Assembly (NCBI RefSeq): GCF_933775445.1
Contig: NC_065876.1
Location: 28,086,001 to 28,150,000 of the forward strand
DNA: 64,000 bases
Source: Argentina anserina
Taxonomy: Eukaryota; Streptophyta; Magnoliopsida; Rosales; Rosaceae
Direction of reading: 5' to 3'
Numbering within the stretch: position 1 is the first letter of the stretch; each line of letters opens with the position of its first letter. Of the stretch, positions 13,513 through 24,240 are shown piece by piece. A program made the translations under genes and the position numbers. The notes beneath the pieces are model-generated. The model saw only the letters and a program-made list of their open reading frames with translations, ran no database searches and was not told where the DNA came from.

Positions 13513-14075
13513 TGTATTTGATAATTAGAAATTATAAATAATTATATAAAATTTTTACTAGAATTTCTGATTATGATGGAGGGATTATAACTATTATCTT
13601 ACAATTATATTTTTGTAAACTCACCACATTTCAAATACTCACAACTGATTATTCAATCAACTTAGGTGCAGTTGATTATAAAAAAAACTCACTTCGTAGT
13701 CAAACTCGTCATTTATGAGTTCTGAGATTTTTTAATAAGATTCTAAGGTTAAGTCAGATTTAACCTTAGACAAATAATCTGACTAAAGTATTTGACAAAT
13801 AAAAATTATAGGTGATTATATGAGAATTTCACACACACCGAGATAAAATTCTAAAAACTACAAATTAGAGCTTCTGATTATGAGGGAGAGATTATAATTT
13901 GTCTATTACCTTACTACCACACTTTTCTAAACTCACCACACTTCAAATACTCACAACTGATTGAAAAGCAACTACAATTGATTATAGAAAACTCAATTCG
14001 GAGCTAAACTTGCTATTTTTGAGTTCTGAGATTTTTTTGATAAGATTCTAAAATTAAGTCAGATTTAATTATTGA
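13513..14075. repeat. Two-copy tandem duplication, ~275-bp unit
   Basis: Copy 1 starts near 13515 (GTATTTGATAATTAGAAAT) and copy 2 near 13786 (GTATTTGACAAATAAAAAT). Both continue through matching blocks such as CTCACCACA.TTCAAATACTC and GAGTTCTGAGATTTTTT. The copies have diverged and carry no coding frame. Confidence 0.75.
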
Positions 14076-14632
14076 AACTCAATTGTCAGTCTTCTACGAA
14101 TTTCGCTATCATTATCTTCAACATGGCATGCGGACCTTCAGTTATCGTAGGGGAAGCCTCGTGCAATTGCCATGTTGGGATTGTTCGCATGTGATAGGGG
14201 TCATGGTAATAAAGAAGCTAGAATGTGTGTACGCTGCATTTTGGGTAATCTACGCTACAGGATGCCTTAGGTGTTAGGTAATCTGTAATCTATTACGTAC
14301 TCGTGAGTTGTGATATTGAAATTTCATCATATTATGTGATTAGTTATGGACATTTGTTAGGCGTGAACACTCGCTGTGTGTATTGTTGGCAATATCATAG
14401 TATAGTTGTCAATATGACTTTCTATAAGGATCATCCAAATGATGAAATTTGGTATTCCATACTTTCGCTTCATTTCTTACCTGCTCTTTCATCGACCGAC
14501 TTACTTTACACATAATATTTACATTTCCATTGAATGTCGCGATCTTATACACAAACGTGTAACGACATTTTTTTGTCAGCCGAATCTTTTAATTCAGGTA
14601 TTTCGGAGTTTAGACAACTAGAGTCTAGCCGC
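14076..14632. other. Intergenic, no gene recognised
   Basis: Three overlapping open frames of 60-70 codons occur here but have no recognisable domain and run through AT-rich sequence. I regard them as chance frames. Confidence 0.4.
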
Positions 14633-14640
14633 ATCTCAGT

Positions 14641-15154
14641 CAGGGGCGGATCCAGCCCTGGCTTGACTGGGCTGGAGCCCAAGTGAAAATGAAGCTCAGA
14701 AAAAAAAACTCAACCATCTATTAAAAAAATTAAAACATCAGCACGAGTCTCTTTCTGTCTCTCACACTTTCGCGTCTTTTTCTTTCAATCTCTGAAGACT
14801 TTCTCGTCTACTTCTGCTGATCTGGTAGCCTCTTCTTCTAATCATTTTCTCGAGTTCTCGTTCAAGTTTGCATATCACCACTCACCACTCGCAATTACTC
14901 GTCGCATTGTTGAGTATTTTATTTGCATACTTGGAAATTAGAATCAAAGTAGTGAAGTTTATTAATTAACATAAAGCGAGATAAATACATAATGAAATAT
15001 AAAATAAAGGTGTGTAGAGATTGTTTATTCTGATGACAGATATCGACATACCTAATATAAGAAGAATTTTTTTTGTGCATCGCGTAAAGAAAAGTAATTT
15101 TACGTTTCGTATAAAATTAACCCTAGTGGCATTTCAATCATAGATCCACCACTG
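14641..15154. mobile_element. Non-autonomous hAT-like element, 514 bp
   Basis: The left end CAGGGGCGGATCCA and right end TAGATCCACCACTG form a terminal inverted repeat with three mismatches. Flanking 8-bp duplications are atctcagt (14633-14640) and atctgagt (15155-15162), differing at one base. CAG-GG-GGATC ends are typical of a widespread plant hAT MITE family. No transposase inside. Confidence 0.8.
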
Positions 15155-15162
15155 ATCTGAGT

Positions 15163-15585
15163 CGTGGTCAGAATAAACCACCACTGATTGCGGTTACACG
15201 AACTGAGTCCAGGGCTGCTTAGCAAAAAAGGAATGCTTGATTATCAACACAATTAGTCGAGGTAATGTCAGATCACCAGAGTCCAGCCGCATCTCAAAAA
15301 TTGACGGTCAGCACAACCACCAAGCCAACACGAACCAAGTTGAAGGCGGGGCCGCTAAACATAAACCAATGCCCTATTTCACGAACCGAGTCGAGGGCTC
15401 GGTCGCTACTCGCTAAACATAAGCTAATGACTTGTTAGCAACACATCCGCCCCCACTAATTCTTTATCAACCCGAATTACTTTTGCAGACCAACAAGGCA
15501 AAAAAGAGTATTTAAGACTTGAAGTCATCCTCAGAAAACCAAAACCATCGAAGACTCTGTCCAGCTCAATCGTCTACTTTCCGAG
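15163..15585. other. Repeat-derived upstream region of the small membrane-protein gene
   Basis: It contains two degenerate copies of a GAACC(A/G)AGT(T/C)GA.GGC...GCTAAACATAA unit (near 15310 and 15380). A segment near 15279 (GAGTCCAGCCGCATCTCA) also occurs just left of the hAT element at 14621, so the hAT inserted into an older repeat. Confidence 0.5.
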
Positions 15586-15956
15586 ATGTCTCTGTCTTAC
15601 TGGGACTACATCACCCTTCTCCTCCTTCGTCCTCTCCTCGCAGTCGCACTCGTCTTCTTGTTCATAGCTTCCTGTAACTTTTCTTCTTCACCATTTAATA
15701 ATCGTCTTGTTACTTCGCGAATTCTGAAGTTGTATTGAGGATCTGGGTATGTGAGAACTCTAGTAATTTGTGGATTTCTGAGCGTGAATTCGCAGGTTGG
15801 TATTTGGCGTGGAAGCTGGTTTTGGTTCACGTTCCTCTGGTTCAAGAGATTTTCGGGTTGAAAAAGAAGCCCTTCGTGCCCAAACCCGAGACTCGTGGTC
15901 GATTTTCTAAGTTTTACAGTACATTGGAAACCCATAAGTCAGCTTCTAAATGGTAA
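15586..15956 (+). CDS. Small membrane protein of unknown function, ~82 aa
   Basis: Exon 1 is 15586-15673 and exon 2 is 15796-15956, joined TCCT|GTAACT...CGCAG|GTTGG in phase 1. The product begins MSLSYWDYITLLLLRP and has a hydrophobic segment at residues ~9-30 followed by WYLAWKLVLVHVPLVQEI, a second amphipathic or membrane-proximal stretch. The C-terminal ~35 residues are basic and hydrophilic (GLKKKPFVPKPETRGRF). No signal-peptide cleavage site is obvious, so a membrane anchor with a basic tail is more likely than secretion. The second exon has conserved-looking composition, and small plant proteins of this pattern exist, but I know no function for them. Another GT at the TGG|TAA end could remove the terminal Trp and splice into 3' UTR near 16748. 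Confidence 0.6.
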
Positions 15957-17715
15957 TCTTTCTTTTAGTTCAAATTTTAATGCTTTTCGTTCTGGGTTTT
16001 GATTTTCTGCTCTGAGATAAGCAATCAAAGGCAAAAGTTTTTGCTCAAGTTTAGAAATTGGTGTCAGTGGACTCTTGATTTGTAGCTAAAGTTATTTCTT
16101 TGTTTCACTGCATTGAAAAACAAATATAGAATCGAGTTGGGTGATCTCAGGTTGTTCTACTACTTGGTGAACTTATTATAGTTGGTTGAGTCATGTGTTC
16201 TTAATTTGCATACCTTTTGTGAAGTTGGTTGGATTGTAAATTGGCATTTTCATAACGATTGAGAACTAATAGAGCAGCTACCGAAGTTTAGTTGTAGTCA
16301 CAAGTCCTACCTCGGATTGTAAATTGGCATTTTCTATGAATAGTTAACGCTAGCTCTTCCATCTGCACTCGATTATAGGATAATTCCTAGCATATCAAAC
16401 TGTTATGTGAATGTAATTTGATAAGATGATTCAAGCATCTTACGTAAACTGGTGGCGCATCCATCTGATTCCGCAATCCTCTTCCTTCCTGAAATTATTT
16501 GCAAACATAGAAGAAGGTTGTGTTTAGGACAGTGTAGGATTACTTTTAAGAATCTGGTGGTGATTAGAGTCCATAATATATGGGAGCTTATTTGCCATTG
16601 AGGGCAAAATGTGAAAGGGCTTGGCTACCGTGTAAGTCCATACTCTAGTTTCTTGATACTGGCAAGTAATGCATTCCTATTTATTCATTCTTGCAAGAAA
16701 TAGGGATCTGTTATTTGAGAAATATATTAAATGGTTTCAATGTTGCAGAGATGAAGGGGGCAGAGCAAAGTTTGGTTTATTTGTGTGATCGAAGGGTAAG
16801 AGAATGCACCGACACCAAGTTCGTTGTTTGATCACTTTGATGTAAAGAAAGAAATTGACAACATTTTCCAGGAGTCTTTTGAACAGTGGAGATTATGTTC
16901 CTTTGTATATAGATTCATTTGAACTGCTGATGGTCAATTGTATAGAAAGTCATTTGAACTGCTGATGGTTTTTGTATATAGATTTTAAGAGTGAATCTGA
17001 CCAAAAGGGCTAGTCACAAATTCAAGAGAACAAGCTTGGGGCATTACTTGCAGAAAAACCCTCTACAAATTTTGATATTTCGTTATTTGAGCTAACCCGG
17101 AATAGTACTATATACAGGATATGATAGAAAGTTGATGGTATGCTTATTGATAAATCAGAGATATTCTCCTTACATTGACATACTTCTCCTTTGTAATCTA
17201 ATTTCTAGAACAAAAGATAAACCCTCCTCAGCATAGTGTATTGAGTGAAATAAACTTAGTTCGATACAGAGATAGAATAGCTGCACATTAGTATAACAAT
17301 CTTAAGGCTAGTCTGCTTCTAAAATCAAATTAGTCTATACAATCATCAGTTCATCACCACATCAATGTAGCACAAAAAATAAACCCGAAATGCAACTATT
17401 TTCACCAGTGGATGGAAATAATTCTTATCATGAGTGTTCCCATTTGAAGTGCACAATAACAATAAGTTTCTTTTTCCCAAACCATAGATCACATAAACGG
17501 CGTCGTATCGGCAAGGGGCAAAAACCCAAGCTAAAACCCCAAAGCTTCATCCTCATACTTCAAAAACACAAAAGAGTGAAAAGACAAAGCCCCCCTTTGT
17601 ATTCTGCACCAGAGCTTCTCTCACTCTCACCCTCATCCACTTCCCTTTGCTTCTTCTTCTTCTTCTTCCTCACTCTCTTCTCCTTAAACTCACACACAAC
17701 TCTGCTCCTTCAGCC
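15957..17715. other. 3' region of the small gene and upstream region of the PPR gene
   Basis: A candidate acceptor TTGCAG near 16748 suggests a spliced 3' UTR. A duplicated segment (TTTGAACTGCTGATGGT) occurs twice near 16915-16965. The final 300 bp are CT-rich and probably the PPR leader. No further gene seen. Confidence 0.45.
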
Positions 17716-19902
17716 ATGGAGCTTCTCCGTTCTTCTTTTCTTCCCAACACTCCCTTCTTCACTGACCCCTCTCCCTCCCAACCACCCATCACTCCCCACA
17801 CGCCCAAACTCAACTTCCGAGCTTCCATAGACTCCCCCACACTCTTAAACCCTCAACCCCATCTCGCTTTCACCGCCAAAAAAGCCGCAGACTTTACTCA
17901 AAGTCCAAGAGCTCAACCCAGCTCTGAGGTTAGTCACTGCATTTCTCTACTTAGAAGTAACCATGTAGCTGACTGTAGACCAATTCATGCTCTTGCTCTG
18001 AAGTCGAATGCTTTTGAGGTCAATAGATGGGTTGGGAACAAGCTCGCCAAGCTTTACTCCAAGAATTATGAGCTTTTGGACTATGCCCAAAAGGTGTTTG
18101 ATGAAATGCCTAAGAGAAATGTACCGACTTACGCGGCGTTGATTAGCGCTTATTGTCGCGCCGAGCTGTGGGAGGAGATGTTTGCGGTGTTTGGGTTGAT
18201 GGTGGAGGAGGGAATGGTGCCTGATGTTTATGTTGTGCCTACATTGTTGAAGGCGTGCGCGCTGACGAAGATGGTGGGGATTGGGAAGATGATTCATGGG
18301 TTTGTGATAAGGAATGGGATGGATTCGGATGTTTTCATGGGTAATTCGCTTATTGATTTTTATGCCAACTGTGGGGATTTGGGGTTTGCTGTGAGTGTGT
18401 TTGGTGCAATGAGGGAGAGAGATGTGGTTTCGTGGACTGCGCTTGTTTCGGCTTATATGAATGAGGGTCTTTGTGACGAAGCGTTGGAGGTGTTCAGTTC
18501 GATGAAGGGGATTGGAGTAAAGAGGGATTTGATATCTTGGAATGCGCTTGTTTCGGGGTTTGCACAGAATGGGGAGATGGAGATGGCTCTTCAGTATTTG
18601 GAGGCGATGCAAGAGGAAGGATTAAGGCCGAGAGTTAATTCTTGGAATGGAGTCCTTTCGGGTTGTAGTCAGAATGAGTATTTTGAGGATGCTTTAGATG
18701 CATTTTATAGAATGTTGTGTTTCCCGGAGGAGCCAAATTTTGTTACGATTGCAAGCATTTTGCCAGCTTGTGCAGGTTTGAAAGATTTGAACTTGGGCAG
18801 GGCAATTCATGGGTTTTCTCTGAAGCGTCAGCTTTGCGGTAACACCTATGTGGAAGGTTCCTTGATTGGTATGTACTCAAAATGTGGAATGAAAGATTAT
18901 GCAGAGAAAGTTTATTCCACGGCTGAGACCAAAAGCATTGGCATGTGGAATGAGATGATTGCAGTTTATGTGAATTCAGGAGAAACAGAGAAGGGAATAG
19001 ATCTTCTAAGAGTAATGCATCACAATGGTTTAAAACCTGATGTGGTGTCCTATAACACAATATTGGCTGGCCATGCAAGAAATGGTCAAAAGAATGAGGC
19101 ATATGAGTTGCTTCGTGAGATGGTCCGAATGGATTTGAAACCAAATATTATCTCCTTCAACGTTTTAATTTCTGGTTTTCAACAATTTGGACTTAGTTTT
19201 GAAGCACTGATATTGTTATGGACCATGCAAGCCCCATCTGATGGCTGCTTTGCTGATTTTGTGCTCCCTGAGTCAATTCAACCAAATTCCATTACTATTG
19301 CTGGTGCTCTTGCAGCTTGTGCTGATCTCAAACTACTATCCCAAGGGAAGGAAATCCATGGATACATGCTGAGGAGAGGCTTTGAGCCTAACGTCTATAT
19401 CTCAAGTGCATTGGTTGACATGTATTCGAAATGTCTTGATATTGTCTCAGCAGCTAAAGTGTTTAGGAGAATTGAGGACAGAAACACAGTCTGTTGGAAT
19501 GCTATGATTGCAGGCCATGTCGAAAACATGCAGCTGAACTTAGCTGTTGAGCTCTTCCGCGAAATGCTGGAAGAAGGTCTTCAACCAAGCTCTATTACGC
19601 TCATGATACTTCTCCTCACTTGTGGTGATATGGCAACTCTGAGATTTGGAAGAGAATTACATGGCTATATCATAAAGAGTCAGCTTGATCATTCTGATAG
19701 TACGCTCGCAAGTGCCTTGGTAGGCATGTATTCCAAGTGTGGTAGTATCAAGGAAGCTAAATCAGTGTTTGATTTTGAAGTTAGAAAAGATGCTTTGCTG
19801 TGGAATGCAATGCTATCTGCTTATTCAACTAATGGAATGCTCAACAATGCCATTGCTTTGGTTGGACAAATGGAGTTAGTGGGTGTTGTGCCTGAGATTT
19901 GA
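17716..19902 (+). CDS. PLS-type pentatricopeptide repeat protein without E/DYW tail
   Basis: An intronless frame of about 728 residues, typical of plant PPR genes. The chosen ATG (CAGCCATGGAG) starts a Ser/Thr/Pro-rich, acid-poor N-terminus that looks like an organelle transit peptide; the frame is open upstream but lacks another ATG. Tandem ~31-36-residue repeats run from about residue 65 to the end, with recurring marks such as GNSLIDFYANCG, DVVSWTALVSAY, ISWNALVSGFAQNG and YISSALVDMYSKC. PPR proteins bind organellar RNA and act in editing, splicing or stability. The protein stops at MELVGVVPEI, in mid-repeat, and no E, E+ or DYW editing domain follows. In another frame just downstream MFTVLSSNGL resembles the next repeat, so the tail may have been lost by a small frameshift. 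Confidence 0.88.
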   Translation: MELLRSSFLPNTPFFTDPSPSQPPITPHTPKLNFRASIDSPTLLNPQPHLAFTAKKAADFTQSPRAQPSSEVSHCISLLRSNHVADCRPIHALALKSNAFEVNRWVGNKLAKLYSKNYELLDYAQKVFDEMPKRNVPTYAALISAYCRAELWEEMFAVFGLMVEEGMVPDVYVVPTLLKACALTKMVGIGKMIHGFVIRNGMDSDVFMGNSLIDFYANCGDLGFAVSVFGAMRERDVVSWTALVSAYMNEGLCDEALEVFSSMKGIGVKRDLISWNALVSGFAQNGEMEMALQYLEAMQEEGLRPRVNSWNGVLSGCSQNEYFEDALDAFYRMLCFPEEPNFVTIASILPACAGLKDLNLGRAIHGFSLKRQLCGNTYVEGSLIGMYSKCGMKDYAEKVYSTAETKSIGMWNEMIAVYVNSGETEKGIDLLRVMHHNGLKPDVVSYNTILAGHARNGQKNEAYELLREMVRMDLKPNIISFNVLISGFQQFGLSFEALILLWTMQAPSDGCFADFVLPESIQPNSITIAGALAACADLKLLSQGKEIHGYMLRRGFEPNVYISSALVDMYSKCLDIVSAAKVFRRIEDRNTVCWNAMIAGHVENMQLNLAVELFREMLEEGLQPSSITLMILLLTCGDMATLRFGRELHGYIIKSQLDHSDSTLASALVGMYSKCGSIKEAKSVFDFEVRKDALLWNAMLSAYSTNGMLNNAIALVGQMELVGVVPEI

Positions 19903-20625
19903 TGTTCACTGTGCTTTCTTCCAATGGTCTATGAGAGAAGCCAAGCTAAAAGGCACAATTGAACTAGTCTTTAGTGACTGGATGCATACCCAGTTGAGCT
20001 TTGATGCTTTTGGATCAAAGGAGAATTCTTGTGCAGCATTGGCCACTGCTCCGAAGTAATAGCAAAATGCAATTCTTGAAAGTTAGTTCCTACCTCAGAG
20101 CTAACCTGCTATAGAGCCTCATGTGCTTTTGGCCATTGAGACTCATTCTCCGGGTCTTTGGAGTTTGCCGATGTTCATAAGAAGGTATCTTAGATATCAT
20201 TAGTCTTTTGACTGTTTTTTCCCTTCATTTGATCTGTTTCATTTTGGGAGAATATTTAACTTAGCAGTTTGCATAATTGAAGAAAACTAGACTTTTAGTG
20301 GTTATGGAATTCTATTAACATGCAGAAATTAGAGCTGGTTGTTGAAAGAACCTTATTCTTTTATAATAGAGTAAAACTTTATTGATGTTTGCATCACAAA
20401 ATCACATTTAAAGCATGCTGCGCACGCACACAAGTACAAGTTACAAGATTTTTATTACTTACCAAGAAAAAGTTACATCCCTTATATCGCAGGTTGAGCT
20501 GCGTGGAACCATCTATATTTAGTTGAATGATCAAGCGCTACTTATAGGCTTAACCAAATACTTAATACTGTATTTATTCTTCCTCGGCCTCGGCTCACAT
20601 TTGTCTGTGGCTGCAATGTTTCTGA
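19903..20625. other. 3' flank shared by convergent PPR and CLE genes
   Basis: Probably 3' UTRs. A remnant of a next PPR repeat may lie in the first 40 bases. Nothing else seen. Confidence 0.45.
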
Positions 20626-20859
20626 TCAGGTGCTAGTGATGGCGTGGATCAGGACATCAGGTCCACCGGGGCTCAGTCGCTTCGACTCGATATACCTTCC
20701 ACCCTGTCGTTCAACACGAGCCTTCAAAATTTGTCTAGCAGTCTCCATTGTCTTACGACTGCCCTTGTATGAGAACACGCCAGGAACAAGAGCTTCCTTG
20801 CCCCAAAAGAAAAGCAAAACCAGAAAAATACATAACCAATATTTCATGCTTCCCGTCAT
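20626..20859 (-). CDS. CLE: CLE-family secreted signalling peptide precursor
   Basis: A single-exon frame of 77 residues from the ATG at 20859 (another in-frame ATG lies at 20847). Residues ~5-24 form a hydrophobic signal peptide (YWLCIFLVLLFFWGKEA). A basic, helical variable region follows (TARQILKARVERQGG). The C-terminal region SKRLSPGGPDVLIH matches the CLE dodecapeptide start RLSPGGPD, the form used by Arabidopsis CLE1-4, including both prolines normally hydroxylated. The usual ending P-R-H-H is replaced by V-L-I-H followed by a six-residue tail AITST plus stop. CLE peptides are processed and sensed by CLV1/BAM-type receptor kinases. A TATA box at 20931 supports transcription from this strand. 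Whether the altered C-terminus yields an active ligand cannot be seen. Confidence 0.8.
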   Translation of the reverse strand: MTGSMKYWLCIFLVLLFFWGKEALVPGVFSYKGSRKTMETARQILKARVERQGGRYIESKRLSPGGPDVLIHAITST

Positions 20860-20930
20860 CACTCGTTATCAACTTGCAGTCTCCTCCCAATGATCAAGTG
20901 AATCAGAGGTGGGGTGTTTGGACTTGCTGC

Positions 20931-20938
20931 ATATATAG
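20931..20938 (-). promoter_or_regulatory. TATA box of the CLE gene
   Basis: The minus strand reads CTATATAT about 72 bp upstream of the CLE ATG, a normal position for a short plant leader. Confidence 0.5.
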
Positions 20939-21908
20939 ACTACCATTTTGACAAGTAAAAGTGGATGGGTACTCAATGTAAAAGAAGTTTAATTTGTTGA
21001 TCTTTAGTGCATGTCAATATCATTCATTGCATTCAGAACTAAATTAGCACACTCCAGGGTTTCTCATTTCTTTCCAGTTGAGTATTATTTTCTTAAGCAA
21101 TTAAACCACGCAGACATGAAAATCCTACTGTAGATGTCACTCAGAAAGGTCTTTTACTTGCATGCTAGTATTGTGCATATGTCTGCTAGAAAAGACAAAT
21201 GCTTCCACCGATCTTTGGTTAAGTTCGGTTTTAGAAAATGTTGCCAAGATTCCAAGGGTCATAAAATTCTACTTGGCAAGGTGGGTTTAAGTTGGTATTC
21301 GTTCATTCATCCATGCTTGTTTTGCTTCATGTACCTAAGAAAGTTGGAGGCCGACTCACAAGCTTTGTCCGTAAGCAGTAGGTGTTGGGGGAACTACAAA
21401 GTCGGCCTCAATAAACTATGTACGAAGTGGTGCCGCTACATTTGAAATGGACAATTCTTCTGGTATCAACTGGAATATCCCTCTGTTTCTACAAGTTGCA
21501 TGGATTCTGTATGCGCCGGTGCTCCAATATTGAAAGCTCTAGGATAAGTATGGCTTCACACCCACGATGCATTTGATGCTTGTTGATCCTTTAACACAAG
21601 TCTCAACCCGTTTTACCCAACTGAACTTGATTTCTAATGCCCTAACTTATGCCTCTTGACTGATGGAAGATAGAAATTGATATTTTGATCTCATGCAACG
21701 TTGTGTAGAAGAGGAATACCAAATTACAAATACACCAACGACAGCTAGTTGACGTGGTAACTTGCAATAGTTAAATGTCCGTGACATGAATTTAAGCACA
21801 CAATGTTTACTGTGGAGTACACTATCTTGGTCAGAGTTGATTCACGTTTTTTCTATATTTCACTCGTCCCGATTGTTAAAGAGGTTAGGCGCTGTATTGG
21901 TTTCCCAT
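20939..21908. other. CLE upstream region, no gene seen
   Basis: A 103-codon plus-strand frame at 21134-21445 has no recognised domain. A 10-bp perfect inverted pair, GAGGCCGACT and AGTCGGCCTC, lies around 21345-21410. I cannot assign a function. Confidence 0.4.
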
Positions 21909-22661
21909 TGTTATACCCGTCATCTAAATTGTACAAGGTTTATAATAAGCTTAGTTATGATACCATGGGATACTATGACTAGCTTTATAAAAGGGGGAAT
22001 ATGCAATTGCTAGTTTGCTACAATAAGATTGGAGGCCAACAACCGAACGAAAAACAAAAACACTAGAGAAGATAGTCGATTATTAATATTCAAGAGATCT
22101 CAAGGTTACATTTTAGTCGTATCTTTCTTGTGAATCAATAAGCAAATCAGTGTCTGAATATGTGACAAGATTGTTCAAATTTTTATACCCGGTTTCACTT
22201 TGAAACAAGATAAGGCACATAAAAGAACCGAAGCAGTACATCAAAATCAGCCCCTCCGTGAAAACTTACCAATTCTCTACTGAAGCAGCTGTTGCCGGTG
22301 ACCCTGGCGAGTTCTCAGCGGCCGCGGGAGGTTTCTTACTGCCAGGTCCAATGGAGACTTTAACCATTTCTGGTCTTAAAAGTTGGCCTCCAAGTAAAAA
22401 GCCCCGGCATATTTCTTGAATGACAATACCATCTGGGATTCTGGGAATTCTTGAGACTCGTGCAGTAGCTTCATGCACCTGTGACAGAAAGTTGAAAACT
22501 TCAAAATAGCTTTAACAGATTTATATTAGGCTCATATTGGGTGTAGAAAGAAAAGCTACATGTAGTTTGATCTCTGTTGGTCATCAGACAAGAAACAAAT
22601 ATATCCTCAATACAAGAGAAAATACACACCCTTGAACCTTATATCAGTAAGCAAACCAATA
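21909..22661 (-). pseudogene. Duplicated 3' end of the plastid GrpE gene
   Basis: This block matches 30829-31568 (the end of the intact GrpE gene plus its 3' flank) in the same orientation. Shared landmarks include CCCGTCATCTAAATTGTACA and GGGGGAATAT. It contains only the last coding exon (about 22266-22475), which reads VHEATARVSRIP...GIVIQEI..RGFLLGG and ends ENW before a stop, one residue different from the intact gene's end. Acidic residues of the intact EESQEF segment are changed. No upstream GrpE exons adjoin it: at 22661-22672 the similarity stops and a TNL pseudogene begins. It cannot encode a working nucleotide exchange factor. Confidence 0.85.
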
Positions 22662-24240
22662 TATGTGTAGCACTACCTTGTAATATTCTTTTTACACGAT
22701 CAATGTCTTCCCCTTTAAAGAAACATGCGAGATCCAGAAATAGTTTCTTTTCTGTTTCTCTTAATCCATCATAACTAAATTTTAGGACATTAATAATTTT
22801 TTTTATCAGGACTTTTTTATAGTCTCTCCAATGCTTGTGACCATAATTTTTCACTTCTACCATTGACAGATGAAATCAAAACTTTAATAGCTAATGGAAG
22901 GCCCTTACAATACTTCAAAAATTCCTTGGATAGCTTACGAAAGCCTTCCCCAACCAGCTGATCTTGCTTAAAGGCTTTCATGGAACATCTGAAGAGCTTC
23001 AAGACCAGTTAATGGTTTCACCTTGTATACTTTATCCACTCCAAATGCACTGAGCAAATGTTCATCTCTCGATGTTAGAACGACTCTACTCCCTAGACCA
23101 AACCAAGTACGATTGCACAATGCTTCCAGTTGTTCTTCCTGATCCACATCATCAAGAATGAGAAGAACCTTTCTAGCACATAGTCTATAACTGATTATAT
23201 CTCTTCCCATTTTACTGGTTTGCATATCTACATTACTTTTCAACATATTCCAAAGAAGTTTCTGTTGTAAATGAACTACCCCTTGCTTTTCGGTTACCTC
23301 TCTAACATTTTCCAGAAAGCTATCCCCTTCAAACTCAGTTTTTATCCTCTCAGAAACAACTTGTGCAATAGTTGTTTTTCCGACACCATCCATACCCCAA
23401 ATGCCCATGATCCGAACATCCAGATAACCCAAGTCTAAGTATGAAAGCATTTCATTCAGGTGATGAACCAATCCCAACTAAACCCTCAGATGTTGATATT
23501 ATTTGATTCAACTCAGTAAAAATCTTTTGAACAATTTCTTCCTTAATTTCTGCTTCAGACCTGCTGGAAGGTAGTAGGTAACATAAGTAAGATCCCAATA
23601 TATATATAAGGAAAAGGCCTGACATTCTCAGAAAATAAAAAAGGAAGAGACTAAAGCTACACAAGAGAGGTAATTGAAGGTTCAACAAAAAACGTCATCT
23701 GATAAACAAAATAAAAAACTGTTCAATGTAACTTTGATCTAAGGATCAGATAACTCAGGTTACTCAGCTATTATGCAAATCATTTGTATAACGAAGACAG
23801 TAACCAAATGGGTTTAGCTGAAGTTACTTTCACAGAATCCATGCATTCTTAGAAACTTAAACTGTTCCAGAGTTACTGAATTACAACCTAAAGGTTTTCA
23901 AATTTCTAATTTCCCATGGGAAGTAGGAAACATGCAATAAGTGAAGACATCTTTACCCATTTTGCAAGTGCCATCCAGAGAGATCGCAAACTTCAGATAG
24001 AGCATCTCTCCACCTCTCCACCTTTCCTGGATTTCCTCCAAACCGATTTTGATGCTTCACAAACGCTTTAACAAAGTCTTACCCTGTTTGTCTTCGTACC
24101 TCAAATGGATGAACATCATAGAACACTGGGAGCACTTTTTGTTCCATTTCTTTCATGCATTCAACGCTCTTTGCAATCTCATCCAAACAAAATGCAGAAT
24201 TGGCGTAGTTTCGTGAAAGAACCACAGTAAGAAAAGGTTT
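22662..24240 (-). pseudogene. Degenerate TIR-NB-ARC (TNL) pseudogene
   Basis: On the minus strand the C-terminal half of a TIR domain is followed by an intron (acceptor near 23565) and an NB-ARC region. The TIR part includes NYANSAFCLDEIAKS and VLPVFYDVHPFEVRRQTG. The NB-ARC part includes GMDGVGKTT (P-loop), LENVREV (RNBS-A), LLILDDVDQ (kinase-2 ending in Asp, TNL type), GSRVVLTSRD (RNBS-B) and KGLPLAIKVL (GLPL). Lesions: an in-frame TAA near 24078 after RRQTG, loss of the N-terminal half of the TIR, a frameshift near 23470, another between the MFHES and KAFKQDQ parts near 22985, and one near 22850. No LRR follows; the sequence ends in GrpE-derived DNA at about 22662. It is clearly related to the TNL at 61.6 kb, with long stretches nearly the same. 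Confidence 0.9.

Noticed and set aside
17947..18612. 221-codon minus-strand frame rich in His, Arg and Ile
   Set aside because: Antisense of the PPR repeats; the periodic composition comes from them.
21345..21410. Short perfect inverted repeat GAGGCCGACT/AGTCGGCCTC as a possible miRNA hairpin or terminator
   Set aside because: The 10-bp stem has a ~45-bp unpaired-looking loop, no extended arm pairing and no known miRNA sequence was seen.
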